Shown here piece after piece: positions 55,690-64,000 of a stretch of 64,000 nucleotides of DNA. The notes below the pieces were generated by a model. The model searched no databases, had not been told where the DNA came from, and was given only the letters and a program-made list of their open reading frames with translations. Each line of letters opens with the position of its first letter. Within the stretch, counting starts at the first letter, position 1. The translations under genes and the position numbers were made by a program. Origin of the DNA: Streptococcus sp. 263_SSPC (GTDB taxonomy: Bacteria > Bacillota > Bacilli > Lactobacillales > Aerococcaceae); contig NZ_JVNU01000029.1 of the NCBI RefSeq assembly GCF_001071995.1, positions 1 to 64,000 of the forward strand, in the 5' to 3' direction.

Positions 55690-56836
55690 ATAGATTTTTT
55701 TCAACTTCCATCCATCCTTTCACACCCACGTGCATCACATCAAACAAGAAATAATCCTCATATTCTCTGTCACCATAGTTTAACACTTTTACGCCGAACT
55801 GATTAGCTACACTCTCGATTTTTCTATAAGTCTTTTCACGCATCTCTCTGGAAACTCCAGTATAGTCATTCCATTTACCATTAACTGGGAAAATAATCAC
55901 TTCAACTTCAATTCCCAATTCTTTTGCCACCGTTAAGAAAATCTCAAAATCTGAGTACTCTGGCGATTCAGTATAATCAATATCTTTATATGCGCCTTTC
56001 AACGAATCAAGTCTTTCTCTTAAGTACGTATCATAATATTTATTATCGACTCCAAACTCATTGTTATTTGTTTTCTTTTTCACTTCATCCACAAATTTTT
56101 CAGCCATCTCTTCCCAGTTATAGTTTGGAGTTGCTTCTCCGCTTACTGGATAATCTGATTTACTATGATTTCGATAAAACATTAATTTTAATTTAAAGGA
56201 ATAAAGCATTTTATCAAAACCCATCAATAAACGGTCGATAAAAGTCCCTTCATTCTCTACTAAAACTTTTTTGTACTTTTTATAGAGGTCGTTTTGTTGT
56301 TTATTTCCCTTTGTGATTTCAATAATTCTATCAATCAGTTTTTCTTTAGTTTCTTTACTAATTTTATCATTCGTCAACGCATTATAAATATGTTCTTGCG
56401 AAGCTTTATTCAAAAATGCATCCCGATGCGTACCATCTTTTTCATACCATTGTACAGATTCAATAATAGCAACCTTTCGCTTCTTCATTCCTTCTTCAAT
56501 TGATGCTAAAGTGGTTGCTTGAATGATATTTTGAGAATAACTCGTTCCAATTTGCATGATATTAAAATCTTTATAATTAAAAATTTTATTTGGATGATAA
56601 TCCTCATTAATCGTAGCTACTAACTCCGAAGACCCTAATAATACCAAAGTATTCACGTCAATATTACTCGTTAGAATATCCTTGCTTTTATATTTTTCAT
56701 AATTAGTACTATAACGAATGCTATTGTCATTTACTTTATAATAATCGTCTACTTTCTTTACATAAGTCATACTTAGCAAGATAAGCGTTATTATAACGAG
56801 TACAATTGATGTTAAAAATGCTTTTAATTTTATCAT
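55673..56836 (-). CDS. dltD: D-alanyl transfer protein DltD
   Basis: 387 residues. One N-terminal membrane anchor (about 5-27) and an extracytoplasmic SGNH/GDSL-like domain: LVLLGSSELVATI with the catalytic Ser, and DVMHVGVKGWMEV with the Asp-X-X-His pair. DltD transfers D-alanine to teichoic acids. The codon usage is more AT-rich than in dltA, dltB and dltC. It follows the second dltB by 35 bases. Confidence 0.92.
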   Translation of the reverse strand: MIKLKAFLTSIVLVIITLILLSMTYVKKVDDYYKVNDNSIRYSTNYEKYKSKDILTSNIDVNTLVLLGSSELVATINEDYHPNKIFNYKDFNIMQIGTSYSQNIIQATTLASIEEGMKKRKVAIIESVQWYEKDGTHRDAFLNKASQEHIYNALTNDKISKETKEKLIDRIIEITKGNKQQNDLYKKYKKVLVENEGTFIDRLLMGFDKMLYSFKLKLMFYRNHSKSDYPVSGEATPNYNWEEMAEKFVDEVKKKTNNNEFGVDNKYYDTYLRERLDSLKGAYKDIDYTESPEYSDFEIFLTVAKELGIEVEVIIFPVNGKWNDYTGVSREMREKTYRKIESVANQFGVKVLNYGDREYEDYFLFDVMHVGVKGWMEVEKNLYEFSK

Positions 56837-56871
56837 CTTATTCTACACTTTCTCCAATCTTCAAATTTTAA

Positions 56872-58026
56872 TTATCTTTTTAAAATCGACATTATTAACT
56901 TTAATGGTTCTCCAGAGAAAATAAAGAAACCAATAAACACCAAGTGCATTGTGACAAACCAGCTAGTTAGTTTATACCATGTTTTATTCTTATTCTTTTT
57001 ATAGAATTTTGATTTCTTTTGATACCATTCAAACCCTGCCATCAAGAAACCATGATACACCCCATAAATAACATAACTTATACTTAATCCGTGCCAAAAA
57101 CCCATCACACACATATTAACCATATATGCAAATGAAGCATTTTGTAATCTGCTTTTGAACAACTTTTTCTTCATCGCATTCATTAGCACTCTAGAAAAAA
57201 CAAAGTCTCTTAACCAAGTTGATAAAGTAATATGCCATCTTGTCCAGAAATCTTTAATATCTATACTCAAAAATGGTTTGTTGAAATTCATAGGAGTTTG
57301 AACCCCCAAGATATTACTAGTTCCTACCGCCATTAAACTGTACCCGGCAAAATCAAAGAAAAGATACAATGTGTATAAATACATATACTTCACAGAATAA
57401 GTTAAAGTTCCTGTGTTTTTTAAAGCCGATAACATTTGATAAACATATGTTGAAAACATAATTTTATACAGAAGCCCTAGGACTACCCTATAAACGCCAG
57501 TTCCTGCTAATTCCAAATAAGCTTCTCTTGGCATAATTGTTTTAATATCATCAAAGAATCTTCTACTACGATCAATCGGACCTGAACTAACAGTTGGGAA
57601 AAACAATAAAAATTGTAAATAATCCAAGAAACTATATTTTTCCTTAATAATACCATCTGATATCTCTATCATTATCTGTATTGTTTTAAATGACATATAA
57701 GAAATTCCGATAAAAGCCATTAAGTGAAGACTCGTAATCGCGAATATCTTATTAATTACTAACGGGACAACAGATAATAGGCTCAATGTTTTTAACCACT
57801 TTTTTTCTAACCTATTGGACAGCATCACAAGAAGATATTGATAAATAATAAACGCCACGAGGTAAACAACCATTTTTTTGCTTTGCCCATAAATTGTCCC
57901 TGCAAAAATTAGCGAGATTGCAAGTATATAAACCTCTTTCTTTTTCCCAAAAAAATTTAATACAAATCCACCGCAAAGAACAATTAATAAGAAAAGGAAA
58001 AATTCAAGTCCCTCGAAATAATTCAT
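56872..58026 (-). CDS. dltB: Second DltB-family acyltransferase
   Basis: 384 residues, MBOAT family with about 11 membrane segments. It carries the central WHITLSTWLRDFVFSRV-like block (RWHITLSTWLRDFVFSRVLM) and the active His in MGFWHGLSI. The C-terminal WYQKKSKFYKKNKNKTWYKL is nearly the same as in the DltB at 58443-59603, whereas the N-terminal third differs, so the two are paralogues. It has its own promoter and sits with dltD and dltX, separated from dltABC by a terminator. The gene is visibly AT-richer. The dltB symbol is shared with the first copy. Confidence 0.88.
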   Translation of the reverse strand: MNYFEGLEFFLFLLIVLCGGFVLNFFGKKKEVYILAISLIFAGTIYGQSKKMVVYLVAFIIYQYLLVMLSNRLEKKWLKTLSLLSVVPLVINKIFAITSLHLMAFIGISYMSFKTIQIMIEISDGIIKEKYSFLDYLQFLLFFPTVSSGPIDRSRRFFDDIKTIMPREAYLELAGTGVYRVVLGLLYKIMFSTYVYQMLSALKNTGTLTYSVKYMYLYTLYLFFDFAGYSLMAVGTSNILGVQTPMNFNKPFLSIDIKDFWTRWHITLSTWLRDFVFSRVLMNAMKKKLFKSRLQNASFAYMVNMCVMGFWHGLSISYVIYGVYHGFLMAGFEWYQKKSKFYKKNKNKTWYKLTSWFVTMHLVFIGFFIFSGEPLKLIMSILKR

Positions 58027-58083
58027 TCTGTAAAAACCTCCTACAATCTATAAAAATATATTCATCCTTCAATAGTTTTTTCC

Positions 58084-58089
58084 ATTATA
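58084..58089 (-). promoter_or_regulatory. Promoter before the second dltB
   Basis: Minus strand TATAAT preceded by ATGC, about 57 bases before the start codon at 58026. A poor -35 (TTATAG) lies 19 bases upstream. Confidence 0.55.
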
Positions 58090-58140
58090 GCATGATTTCC
58101 GCTAAAATCTATAACTCTTTAAAACATGCAATAAACTAAA

Positions 58141-58178
58141 AGAAAAATCGGTCCAAGTATAACTCGAACCGATTCTTT
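58141..58178 (-). terminator. Terminator after dltC
   Basis: Minus strand: AATCGGT and ACCGATT pair around a 15-base loop, followed by TTTTCTTTT. It splits the dlt locus into two transcripts. Confidence 0.75.
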
Positions 58179-58200
58179 ACATTTTATTTGTAACAATATA

Positions 58201-58431
58201 TTAATTTGTTCTTTCAGAAACGTACTTAATAATTTTATTTGGAGTATCGATTTCTTCATAAGTCACTTCTGTTGGAGCCACTTCGATACCAAACTCTTCT
58301 AAGCGAACAAGAAGTTCAACGAATGCTAATGAATCCATTAACCCTTCTTCTTTTAAGTTGATGTCTTTATCTTCGTATACTACTTCATCTTCGCAAATTT
58401 CTTCTAAAATTTCTAAAATTCTTTCTTCCAC
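58201..58431 (-). CDS. dltC: D-alanyl carrier protein DltC
   Basis: 76 residues, GTG start after AGGAGG. Acyl-carrier-type fold with the phosphopantetheine Ser34 in GLMDSLAFVELL. It is charged with D-alanine by DltA and loads the DltB channel. Last gene of the first transcript. Confidence 0.95.
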   Translation of the reverse strand: MEERILEILEEICEDEVVYEDKDINLKEEGLMDSLAFVELLVRLEEFGIEVAPTEVTYEEIDTPNKIIKYVSERTN

Positions 58432-58442
58432 GGAAATCCCTC

Positions 58443-59603
58443 CTATTGCATTGAAATTAATTTACTTATCCATAATAATGGTTTTCCTGAAAAAATCAAG
58501 AATCCTAACATTACTAAATGCATCGTAATGAGCCAGCTTGTGATTTTATACCATGTCTTATTCTTGTTTTTCTTATAAAACTTCGACTTCTTCTGATACC
58601 ATTCAAATGACGCCATCAGTACCCCGTGATACACACCGTAGATGATGTAGTCCAGCGTCACCCCATGCCAAAATCCCATAAAGGTCATATTGATCATATA
58701 GGCCACCATCGCCGTCGTCAGTCTCTTCTTGAATACTTTCTTACGCATAAACCGCATTACAACACGCGAGAACACAAAGTCACGTAGCCATGTCGATAGC
58801 GTAATATGCCATCTGTTCCAGAAGTCTTTGATGTCGATACTGATAAATGGAAAATTAAAGTTCATCGGCGTTTCAACACCTAGAATATTACTTGCCCCTA
58901 CCGCCATTAAACTATATCCAGCAAAGTCAAAGAACAAGTACGCGGTATAAAGATACATATAACCGATAAGATAGGTCACATCTTTTTCTACCGGCCCGTT
59001 CATATGTTGAAATACCATTCCGGATAATACCAACTTATAGAATAAACCTAATACTAATCTAAAAATACCAGTACCTGCGAGTTCTAAGTACTCCCCTCGG
59101 CTTCTTTGTTTGTGCCAATCATCCATAAAACGTCGACTACGGTCAATCGGTCCAGAACTTAGCGCTGGGAAAAATAACAAGAAATGCGTGTAATCGAGAA
59201 CAGACAGTGGTTTTTCAATCAACTCGTCATATATCTCGATAATGATTTGGACTAATTTGAAGGTCATATAAGAAATTCCTAAAAATCCAAATCCATTCAC
59301 ATGAAACACAGGTAAAACTTTCACCACAATTAACGGCAATCCTGCTAACAACACCATAATCGGCATTGTCTTCTTGCGATCCTTCAGCTTAGAGGTCATC
59401 TGCATCAAAATGTACCCTAACACTACAAATCCCAATAGCGCAATCAGTTGGTCCGGCGTTTTAATAAACACGAAATAGACCATCACTACTGAGAATAGTA
59501 ATGATAGATAATACGTAGATTTTTGAAAGACATTTAATATGAACGCTATGATCAAAACGAGTCCTAGCGTCATGAAGAAAGAGAGACCTTCAAAATAATG
59601 CAT
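58443..59603 (-). CDS. dltB: DltB acyltransferase, first copy
   Basis: 386 residues, MBOAT family. Conserved SGPIDRSRRFMDD, FFDFAGYSLMAVGASN, RWHITLSTWLRDFVFSRV and the active-site MGFWHG. It moves D-alanine from DltC to the outer face of the membrane. Canonical position between dltA and dltC. It is less AT-rich than the second copy at 56872-58026. Confidence 0.93.
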   Translation of the reverse strand: MHYFEGLSFFMTLGLVLIIAFILNVFQKSTYYLSLLFSVVMVYFVFIKTPDQLIALLGFVVLGYILMQMTSKLKDRKKTMPIMVLLAGLPLIVVKVLPVFHVNGFGFLGISYMTFKLVQIIIEIYDELIEKPLSVLDYTHFLLFFPALSSGPIDRSRRFMDDWHKQRSRGEYLELAGTGIFRLVLGLFYKLVLSGMVFQHMNGPVEKDVTYLIGYMYLYTAYLFFDFAGYSLMAVGASNILGVETPMNFNFPFISIDIKDFWNRWHITLSTWLRDFVFSRVVMRFMRKKVFKKRLTTAMVAYMINMTFMGFWHGVTLDYIIYGVYHGVLMASFEWYQKKSKFYKKNKNKTWYKITSWLITMHLVMLGFLIFSGKPLLWISKLISMQ

Positions 59604-59606
59604 CGA

Positions 59607-61085
59607 CTACACAAGCTCCTTCAATTGTTTTTTATCAATTTTACCATTGTTATTTAATGGCATTTCGTCTAAGAAGACGACTTTCTTTGGAATCATATAT
59701 TCCGGCACATGTTGCGCCAATTCTTTTTTCACGAGTTTAACTGTTTCAAAACGTTTTTCGATCGGTTCATTATACACGACAAATGACGTAATGGATTTTA
59801 CTTTTCCATCCATTAGTACTGGAACAGTTGCAGCTTGACGAATTTTCGGATTCTTTAATAAGTTATTATCGATATCTTCCAACTCGATACGGTGACCATG
59901 TAATTTGATTTGGAAATCGATTCGTCCTTCGCAGAATAATAAATCTCCTTCGAAATGTCCCACATCTCCCGTACGGTACGCACGCTCACCATCCACTTCA
60001 AAGAAATGTTTCGCATTCATTTCAGGGTTTTCATAATAACCTTTTGCGACTGTATTTCCGTAAATGATGATTTCTCCGCTTTCTGGGCCATCAATTAACA
60101 CGGTTGTTCCAGGCTTAATCACACCTACTGGTAGATTATCTGGATACTTCTCTAATAATTCTCTTGTTAATGGCATCCATGTTACCATAACGGTTGATTC
60201 CGTTGGACCATACGTGTTCACCACTTCCGCACGCGGGAACCGTTCCATTAATTTTTCAACAGTGGCGCTAAATAACTTCTCCCCACAGAACACAAATTGC
60301 TCTAATTCAGGGAGCAATTCTTGGTTAAAACTTGGATCCACTAAGCACATTTCCGCAAATGATGGCGTTGAAATCCATACAGTCGCTTTTGATTCTTCTA
60401 ATGTTTTAAATAACACTTTGAAATCTTGCAAGTGTTCTTTATCAATTTGAACAAGTGGCGCATGCATATAAAGCGCTGGCCAAAGTGACATTACTGATAA
60501 ATCAAATGAGAACGGTGGATGTCCAAGAAACACTTGTGGTCCTTTCTCTCTGTAATAACCTGTATACCAATCTAAAAAGTGGTTCAAGTTATTGTAAGTA
60601 ATCGAAACTCCTTTCGGCTTTCCTGTACTTCCTGAAGTAAAGATAATATAGAAAACATCTTCACCTTGAACATAATGGTCTTTTGAAATACGTTCCGTCG
60701 TAGAAGCAATCACTTCTTTTGCTTCAGAAACCGTCAACGTTGGTACATCTAGTGAAATTTCTTCACTTACGAGCACAACGGGACTCTTTACTGTCGCAAT
60801 GATATCTTCAACGCGGTCGATTGGTGTATTTACATCAACCGGGCAATAGGCATGACCTGATTTTACACAAGCCAAGAAGTACACCAACATAAATGGATGT
60901 TTATGTCCATAGACTACGATTGGAGATTTATTTCCTTTATACGTTTCATTTAAGTATGCCGCTAGCTTATCTGAGTACTCCCAGACAAGGCTAGCGGTCA
61001 ATTCTTCTTCCAACATCAAGTCATGTTTGTATACTACTTTATCTTCTGCACAATTTTCCGCTAATCGTTCTAATAATGGAATCAT
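59607..61085 (-). CDS. dltA: D-alanine--D-alanyl carrier protein ligase
   Basis: 492 residues, adenylate-forming superfamily. AMP-binding loop FTSGSTGKPKGVS (about residues 150-162), VVNTYGPTESTVM, AYRTGDVGHFEGD, and the C-terminal Lys in NNNGKIDKKQL. It activates D-alanine and loads DltC. AGGAGG lies five bases before ATG. It heads the dlt locus. Confidence 0.95.
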   Translation of the reverse strand: MIPLLERLAENCAEDKVVYKHDLMLEEELTASLVWEYSDKLAAYLNETYKGNKSPIVVYGHKHPFMLVYFLACVKSGHAYCPVDVNTPIDRVEDIIATVKSPVVLVSEEISLDVPTLTVSEAKEVIASTTERISKDHYVQGEDVFYIIFTSGSTGKPKGVSITYNNLNHFLDWYTGYYREKGPQVFLGHPPFSFDLSVMSLWPALYMHAPLVQIDKEHLQDFKVLFKTLEESKATVWISTPSFAEMCLVDPSFNQELLPELEQFVFCGEKLFSATVEKLMERFPRAEVVNTYGPTESTVMVTWMPLTRELLEKYPDNLPVGVIKPGTTVLIDGPESGEIIIYGNTVAKGYYENPEMNAKHFFEVDGERAYRTGDVGHFEGDLLFCEGRIDFQIKLHGHRIELEDIDNNLLKNPKIRQAATVPVLMDGKVKSITSFVVYNEPIEKRFETVKLVKKELAQHVPEYMIPKKVVFLDEMPLNNNGKIDKKQLKELV

Positions 61086-61155
61086 TTTATCCTCCTAAAT
61101 CAACTTACACATTCTCTTTCTGAAAAACAACTGTTCTATTTTCAGACACAAAAGA

Positions 61156-61161
61156 ATTATA
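61156..61161 (-). promoter_or_regulatory. Extended -10 promoter of dltA
   Basis: Minus strand TGCTATAAT, with a weak TAGGCA -35 17 bases upstream. It lies 71 bases before the dltA start. Confidence 0.6.
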
Positions 61162-61225
61162 GCATATGGCTTCTTTCTTGCCTATGACATTTCCACAAAT
61201 ATTAATTTTTTTTAACGTTTTTAAG

Positions 61226-61260
61226 TAAAAAAGAGGGTCGAAAACCCTTTCGACCTTCTT
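61226..61260 (-). terminator. Terminator of the M20 peptidase gene
   Basis: Minus strand: AAGGTCGAAA and TTTTCGACC pair, then CTCTTTTTT, just after the stop at 61271. Confidence 0.85.
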
Positions 61261-61270
61261 CTCTAACTTT

Positions 61271-62437
61271 CTATGCAAGTCTGCTTAAGAAATACTTCAC
61301 TTCGATTTCAACGCCTAATGCTAATACTCGTTCATCAATATCGAATTTTTCATGGTGATGTCCATAAGCTGTGTCTTCGCCAGATTGGCTACCTAGCAAT
61401 CCATAAACACCCGGTTTATTCACTAAGTAATCCGCAAAATCATCAGCACCCATAGATGATTCGTATTTTGTAATTAAGTTGTCGATTCCTTCTACTTTCG
61501 AAACTACTTTTTGGAATTCTTCTGCTAGCTCTGGAGTATTAATCACTGGAGCAGCCGCATCATACCAATCAATTTCAAAATCGCAACGGTTCAGTTCAGC
61601 AATACCTTTTGCGATACGTGTGACAGCTTCTTTCAAGTGCGCACGCGTTTCATGACTGAATGCACGAATCGTTCCTTCGATTTCAGCATCGTTGGCAACG
61701 ATATTGTAACGAGTTCCCGCATTTAATTTACCAACTCCGACAACAGCACGGTCGATTGGATTCACTTCGCGTGCGACGATGGTTTGCAATGCAACGACAA
61801 CTTCACTGGCTGTTACTAGCGCGTCATGTCCTAAATGAGGACGTCCAACGTGCGCGCTCTTTCCTGTGATTTTGATTTTAAAAATATCACATGAAGCATT
61901 CACTGGTCCACCTTCAACCGCAAACGATCCAACGGGTAGTCCTGAATTTACGTGAATTGCAAAGGATTCATCGATATTATCGATTTTTCCAGAAGCGACA
62001 AATTGCTTCGCTCCCGCACCGATTTCTTCTGCAGGTTGGAACGCGATTAAGACGGTCCCTGCAAATGAATCTTTCAATTCATTCAAGACTCTAGCCGTTC
62101 CTAGCCCCATTGTCGTATGCGCATCATGTCCACAAGCATGGTTTAATCCTGGACGTTTAGACGCATAAGGTTTACCAGTGCAGTCAGGAAGTTCGAGCGC
62201 ATCGATGTCAGCTCGAAGTAAAACTTTCTTTCCTTCTCCTTTACCACCTTTAATAATGGCTAAAGTACCTGTTTCCCCCACCTTTTCAAATGGGATTCCA
62301 AATGATGTTAATTCTTTTTGAATGTAGGCTGCAGTTTCATACTCTTTTAAGCTTGATTCTGGATTTTCATGGAAATGTCTTCTTGTTGCGACAAGATATT
62401 CTTCTAACGCTTGTGCTTTTTGTTTAATTTCACTCAT
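61271..62437 (-). CDS. M20-family amidohydrolase/peptidase
   Basis: 388 residues, M20D clan. Metal and active residues are visible: LRADIDALELPD, NHACGHDAHTTMGLGTA, PAEEIGAGAKQFVASG (catalytic Glu pair) and the lid domain starting near ASCDIFKIKITGKSAHVGRPHLG. Family members deacylate N-acyl amino acids, hippurate or N-acetyl-diaminopimelate. The gene follows metQ; in pneumococcus an M20 gene also lies among met importer genes, which suggests a link to methionine or N-acyl-methionine salvage. Substrate unproven. Confidence 0.88.
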   Translation of the reverse strand: MSEIKQKAQALEEYLVATRRHFHENPESSLKEYETAAYIQKELTSFGIPFEKVGETGTLAIIKGGKGEGKKVLLRADIDALELPDCTGKPYASKRPGLNHACGHDAHTTMGLGTARVLNELKDSFAGTVLIAFQPAEEIGAGAKQFVASGKIDNIDESFAIHVNSGLPVGSFAVEGGPVNASCDIFKIKITGKSAHVGRPHLGHDALVTASEVVVALQTIVAREVNPIDRAVVGVGKLNAGTRYNIVANDAEIEGTIRAFSHETRAHLKEAVTRIAKGIAELNRCDFEIDWYDAAAPVINTPELAEEFQKVVSKVEGIDNLITKYESSMGADDFADYLVNKPGVYGLLGSQSGEDTAYGHHHEKFDIDERVLALGVEIEVKYFLSRLA

Positions 62438-62462
62438 CGTCTTTGCCTTCTTTCATTGAATA

Positions 62463-62489
62463 AAGAGGCATGCTAGGCACGCCTCTTAA
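62463..62489 (-). terminator. Hairpin between the repeat and the M20 gene
   Basis: AAGAGGC and GCCTCTT arms around a 13-base inner stem-loop, followed on the minus strand by TATTC and the M20 ribosome site. A U-tract is poor, so it may attenuate rather than terminate. Confidence 0.5.
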
Positions 62490-62504
62490 GGTTTTGTTTT
62501 TTCT

Positions 62505-62528
62505 AAATGTAACATATAAGTTACATTT
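62505..62528. promoter_or_regulatory. 9-bp inverted repeat upstream of the M20 gene
   Basis: AAATGTAAC (62505-62513) and GTTACATTT (62520-62528) around a six-base spacer. It lies between the repeat copy and the hairpin. Possible operator; nothing else in this short gap. Confidence 0.4.
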
Positions 62529-62546
62529 TGCTTTTTCTCTCAACTA

Positions 62547-62720
62547 GTAGTCGAACTCGGGCTCACAGCCTAGTAGTCGAGCTCGCCATCGCAGAAATCA
62601 CGTTCACTTCCCGAAACGTACGCAGAACGTTTCACGTTCCTTCTCTTTTGTTTCAAATCCTTCGCACTGTGAAGGATTTTCCAGTGTTCGATTTCTGAAC
62701 GCGATATCTCGCATCCTAGT
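62547..62720 (-). repeat. Dispersed covarying hairpin repeat, copy 3
   Basis: Read on the minus strand it starts CTAGGATGCGAG, with the metQ stop codon TAG inside this block. It contains the core AAGGAACGTGAAACGTTCTG and ends CGAGCTCGACTAC. The stem is CAGAAATC (62592-62599) with GATTTCTG (62690-62697). An extra hairpin, AAATCCTTC/GAAGGATTT (62655-62679), is inserted next to the core. The tail block (GAGCCCGAGTTCGACTAC) is duplicated. Confidence 0.75.
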
Positions 62721-63579
62721 TGTTTAATTTAGCTTTTTCCCAAACTGGTACGTTAGCACCTTTTGAAACTTCTTCGATTTTCTTAGCTGTTTCTGGTGAT
62801 TGGTAGTATTCTACGATTTTTTTGTAAACTTCGTTGTTTTCGTTACCTTCTTTAGCAGCGATTACGTTGTAGTAAGGTTGTGAAGAATCAGTAATTTGTT
62901 CGATGAAGATAGCATCTTTTGTTGGTTGGAATCCAGCTTCAACAGCGAAACCGTTGTTGATTAATGAAGCAGCAACATCATCTAAAGCACGAGCTGTTTG
63001 TCCAGCAGGTAATTCTTTGATTTGGATGTTTTTAGGATTTTCAACGATATCATCTTTAGTTGCTAAAGTGTTGTTAGGATCTTTTAATTTGATTACGCCA
63101 GCTGCGTGTAGTAAACGTAATGCACGTGAGTTGTTTGAAGTATCTTCAGGAATAGCGATTGTATCGCCATCTTTTAATTCACTTACGTTTTTGATTTTCT
63201 TAGAGTAAACACCCATTGGAGCAATAACTGTGTAGCCGATTGGTTTGATGTGTGTTCCTTGTTCTTTGTTGAAACGTTCTAGGTAAATAATTGTTTGGAA
63301 TGAGTTCAAATCAACGTCGCCATTTTCTAACGCTTGGTTAGGTTGTACGTAGTCAGTGAATTCTACTAATTCAACTTCAATACCTTCTTTTTCTTTCAAG
63401 CGAGCAATAACATCGTCCCAAACTTCGTGGTTACCAGCGTTAACCCCGATTTTAACGTGTTTGTTTTCTTGTTTTGCTTCTGATGAAGCTGAGCTTCCAG
63501 AGTTTGATGTTTGTGCAGCTCCACATGCCGCTAATGTTAATGCTGCCGCTGCAGCTACGAATAATTTTTTAATGTTCAT
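62716..63579 (-). CDS. metQ: Methionine-binding lipoprotein MetQ
   Basis: 287 residues. Lipobox LAAC, then an NLPA-family binding domain: IGVNAGNHEVWDDV, VELVEFTDYVQPNQAL, DVDLNSFQTIIYLE and AIPEDTSNNSRALRLL. It captures D- or L-methionine for the MetNI importer. Its stop codon falls within the first bases of a hairpin repeat, so the repeat has supplied the end of the gene. metI precedes it, separated by another repeat copy. Confidence 0.92.
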   Translation of the reverse strand: MNIKKLFVAAAAALTLAACGAAQTSNSGSSASSEAKQENKHVKIGVNAGNHEVWDDVIARLKEKEGIEVELVEFTDYVQPNQALENGDVDLNSFQTIIYLERFNKEQGTHIKPIGYTVIAPMGVYSKKIKNVSELKDGDTIAIPEDTSNNSRALRLLHAAGVIKLKDPNNTLATKDDIVENPKNIQIKELPAGQTARALDDVAASLINNGFAVEAGFQPTKDAIFIEQITDSSQPYYNVIAAKEGNENNEVYKKIVEYYQSPETAKKIEEVSKGANVPVWEKAKLNN

Positions 63580-63639
63580 TTTGTTTTCCCCTTTTTGTTT
63601 TGGTTTGTTTTTTGTTTTTGGATGAGATTGGTCGCATCC

Positions 63640-63798
63640 TGGTTAGTTGAACGCGGGCTGTTGGGCTCGAATTCAGTGTAGTTGAACTCGGGCTCACAGG
63701 ACTGACATCCACTTCCCGAAACGTACGCAGAACGTTTCACGTTCCTTCCGTCGTTTCGGTCCAGTGATTCAGTCCTGAGCGTTCGCCCTCGTATCCTG
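63640..63798 (-). repeat. Dispersed covarying hairpin repeat, copy 4
   Basis: Minus strand: CAGGATACGAG starts four bases after the metI stop codon, then GGC, GAACGCT, the core AAGGAACGTGAAACGTTCTG, and the end GAGTTCAACTACA. Arms: CAGGACTGA (63697-63705) with TCAGTCCTG (63769-63777), and GGGC with GCCC. A second partial unit continues to about 63640 and ends with GCATCCTG. It separates metI from metQ. Confidence 0.75.
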
Positions 63799-63802
63799 GT
63801 TT

Positions 63803-64000
63803 TTATTTAGTGGCTTTTTTCTCTAAATAGTCACCGATTGCTTGGCAGATGAAGACGATGATTAACATGATAATTGTGGCTACCACGATAACGTCTCCTT
63901 GGAATCGGTTATAACCTCGTGAGATGGCTACGTTACCGATACCGCCGGCACCAAACGCTCCGGCCATGGTTGTTAAACCAATTAAGCTGATAATTGTTAG
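63803..64000 (-). CDS. metI: Methionine ABC permease MetI, 3' part
   Basis: The last 65 residues of a membrane permease, cut by the window edge: GLTTMAGAFGAGGIGNVAIS, then RGYNRFQGDVIVVATIIMLI, ending AIGDYLEKKATK. The GAGGIG...RGYNRFQ stretch is typical of MetI. It precedes metQ in the same direction; metN is presumably farther upstream. Confidence 0.88.
   Translation of the reverse strand, partial: LTIISLIGLTTMAGAFGAGGIGNVAISRGYNRFQGDVIVVATIIMLIIVFICQAIGDYLEKKATK

Overview
The window looks like chromosomal DNA of a low-GC Firmicute of the order Lactobacillales. Support comes from strong AGGAGG ribosome sites, sigma-A promoters with 16-18 bp spacers, the order rpsL-rpsG-fusA-tuf-S10-spc-alpha-ecfAAT-truA, a T-box leader, a dlt operon and many lipoprotein-dependent ABC importers. 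The small regulon set and host-associated flavour suggest a Carnobacteriaceae or Aerococcaceae type (Granulicatella or Dolosigranulum-like), but that is inference. Nearly every gene is on the minus strand; only a LysR gene (26.2 kb) and a capA-like gene (54.2 kb) run rightward. Genes are therefore read from high to low coordinates.

Layout. 0-0.6 kb: an IS-like end and a convincing multibranched structured RNA. 0.6-5 kb: polyamine importer potABCD with an XRE-cupin regulator. 5-7.3 kb: a zinc-binding protein of AdcA-ZinT type, followed by an array of long hairpins. 7.4-8 kb: an orphan AbiEi-like antitoxin with a nested palindromic operator. 8-10.6 kb: an amino-acid ABC importer behind a T-box whose specifier reads best as arginine. 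11-13.6 kb: a Mn/Fe/Zn ABC importer with an MntR/ScaR-like operator. 13.8-18.9 kb: nagB, a NUDIX enzyme, a 42-residue membrane peptide, pncB-nadE, and a decayed rhamnose operon (frameshifted rhaD behind a rhaA fragment). 18.9-23 kb: two tandem paralogous lipoproteins and a phosphohexomutase. 23-27 kb: a panE-like reductase plus a PTS EIIC_2 membrane protein, bracketed by two LysR genes. 27-32 kb: pepS, truA and the ecfA1-ecfA2-ecfT energising module. 32-51 kb: the alpha, spc, S10 and str ribosomal operons with tuf and fusA. 51-52.1 kb: a 1 kb accessory cassette (DUF2922-like gene and a toxin-antitoxin-like pair) bounded by 39-bp direct copies of a hairpin. 52-55.5 kb: fba, an unknown two-anchor membrane protein and a CapA-like enzyme. 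55.5-61.1 kb: a rearranged dlt locus with dltA-dltB-dltC, a terminator and promoter, then a second dltB, dltD and a dltX-like gene. 61.2-64 kb: an M20 peptidase, metQ and the 3' end of metI.

The most unusual signal is a dispersed, hairpin-forming intergenic repeat. It occurs after adcA, after metI and after metQ, begins at or a few bases after the stop codon, and keeps constant blocks while its stem arms change in a compensatory way from copy to copy. Other points worth following are the structured RNA at 0.26-0.44 kb, a toxin-antitoxin-type operator duplicated 47 kb away from its genes, the split dlt locus with two DltB paralogues, and the rhamnose operon relic.
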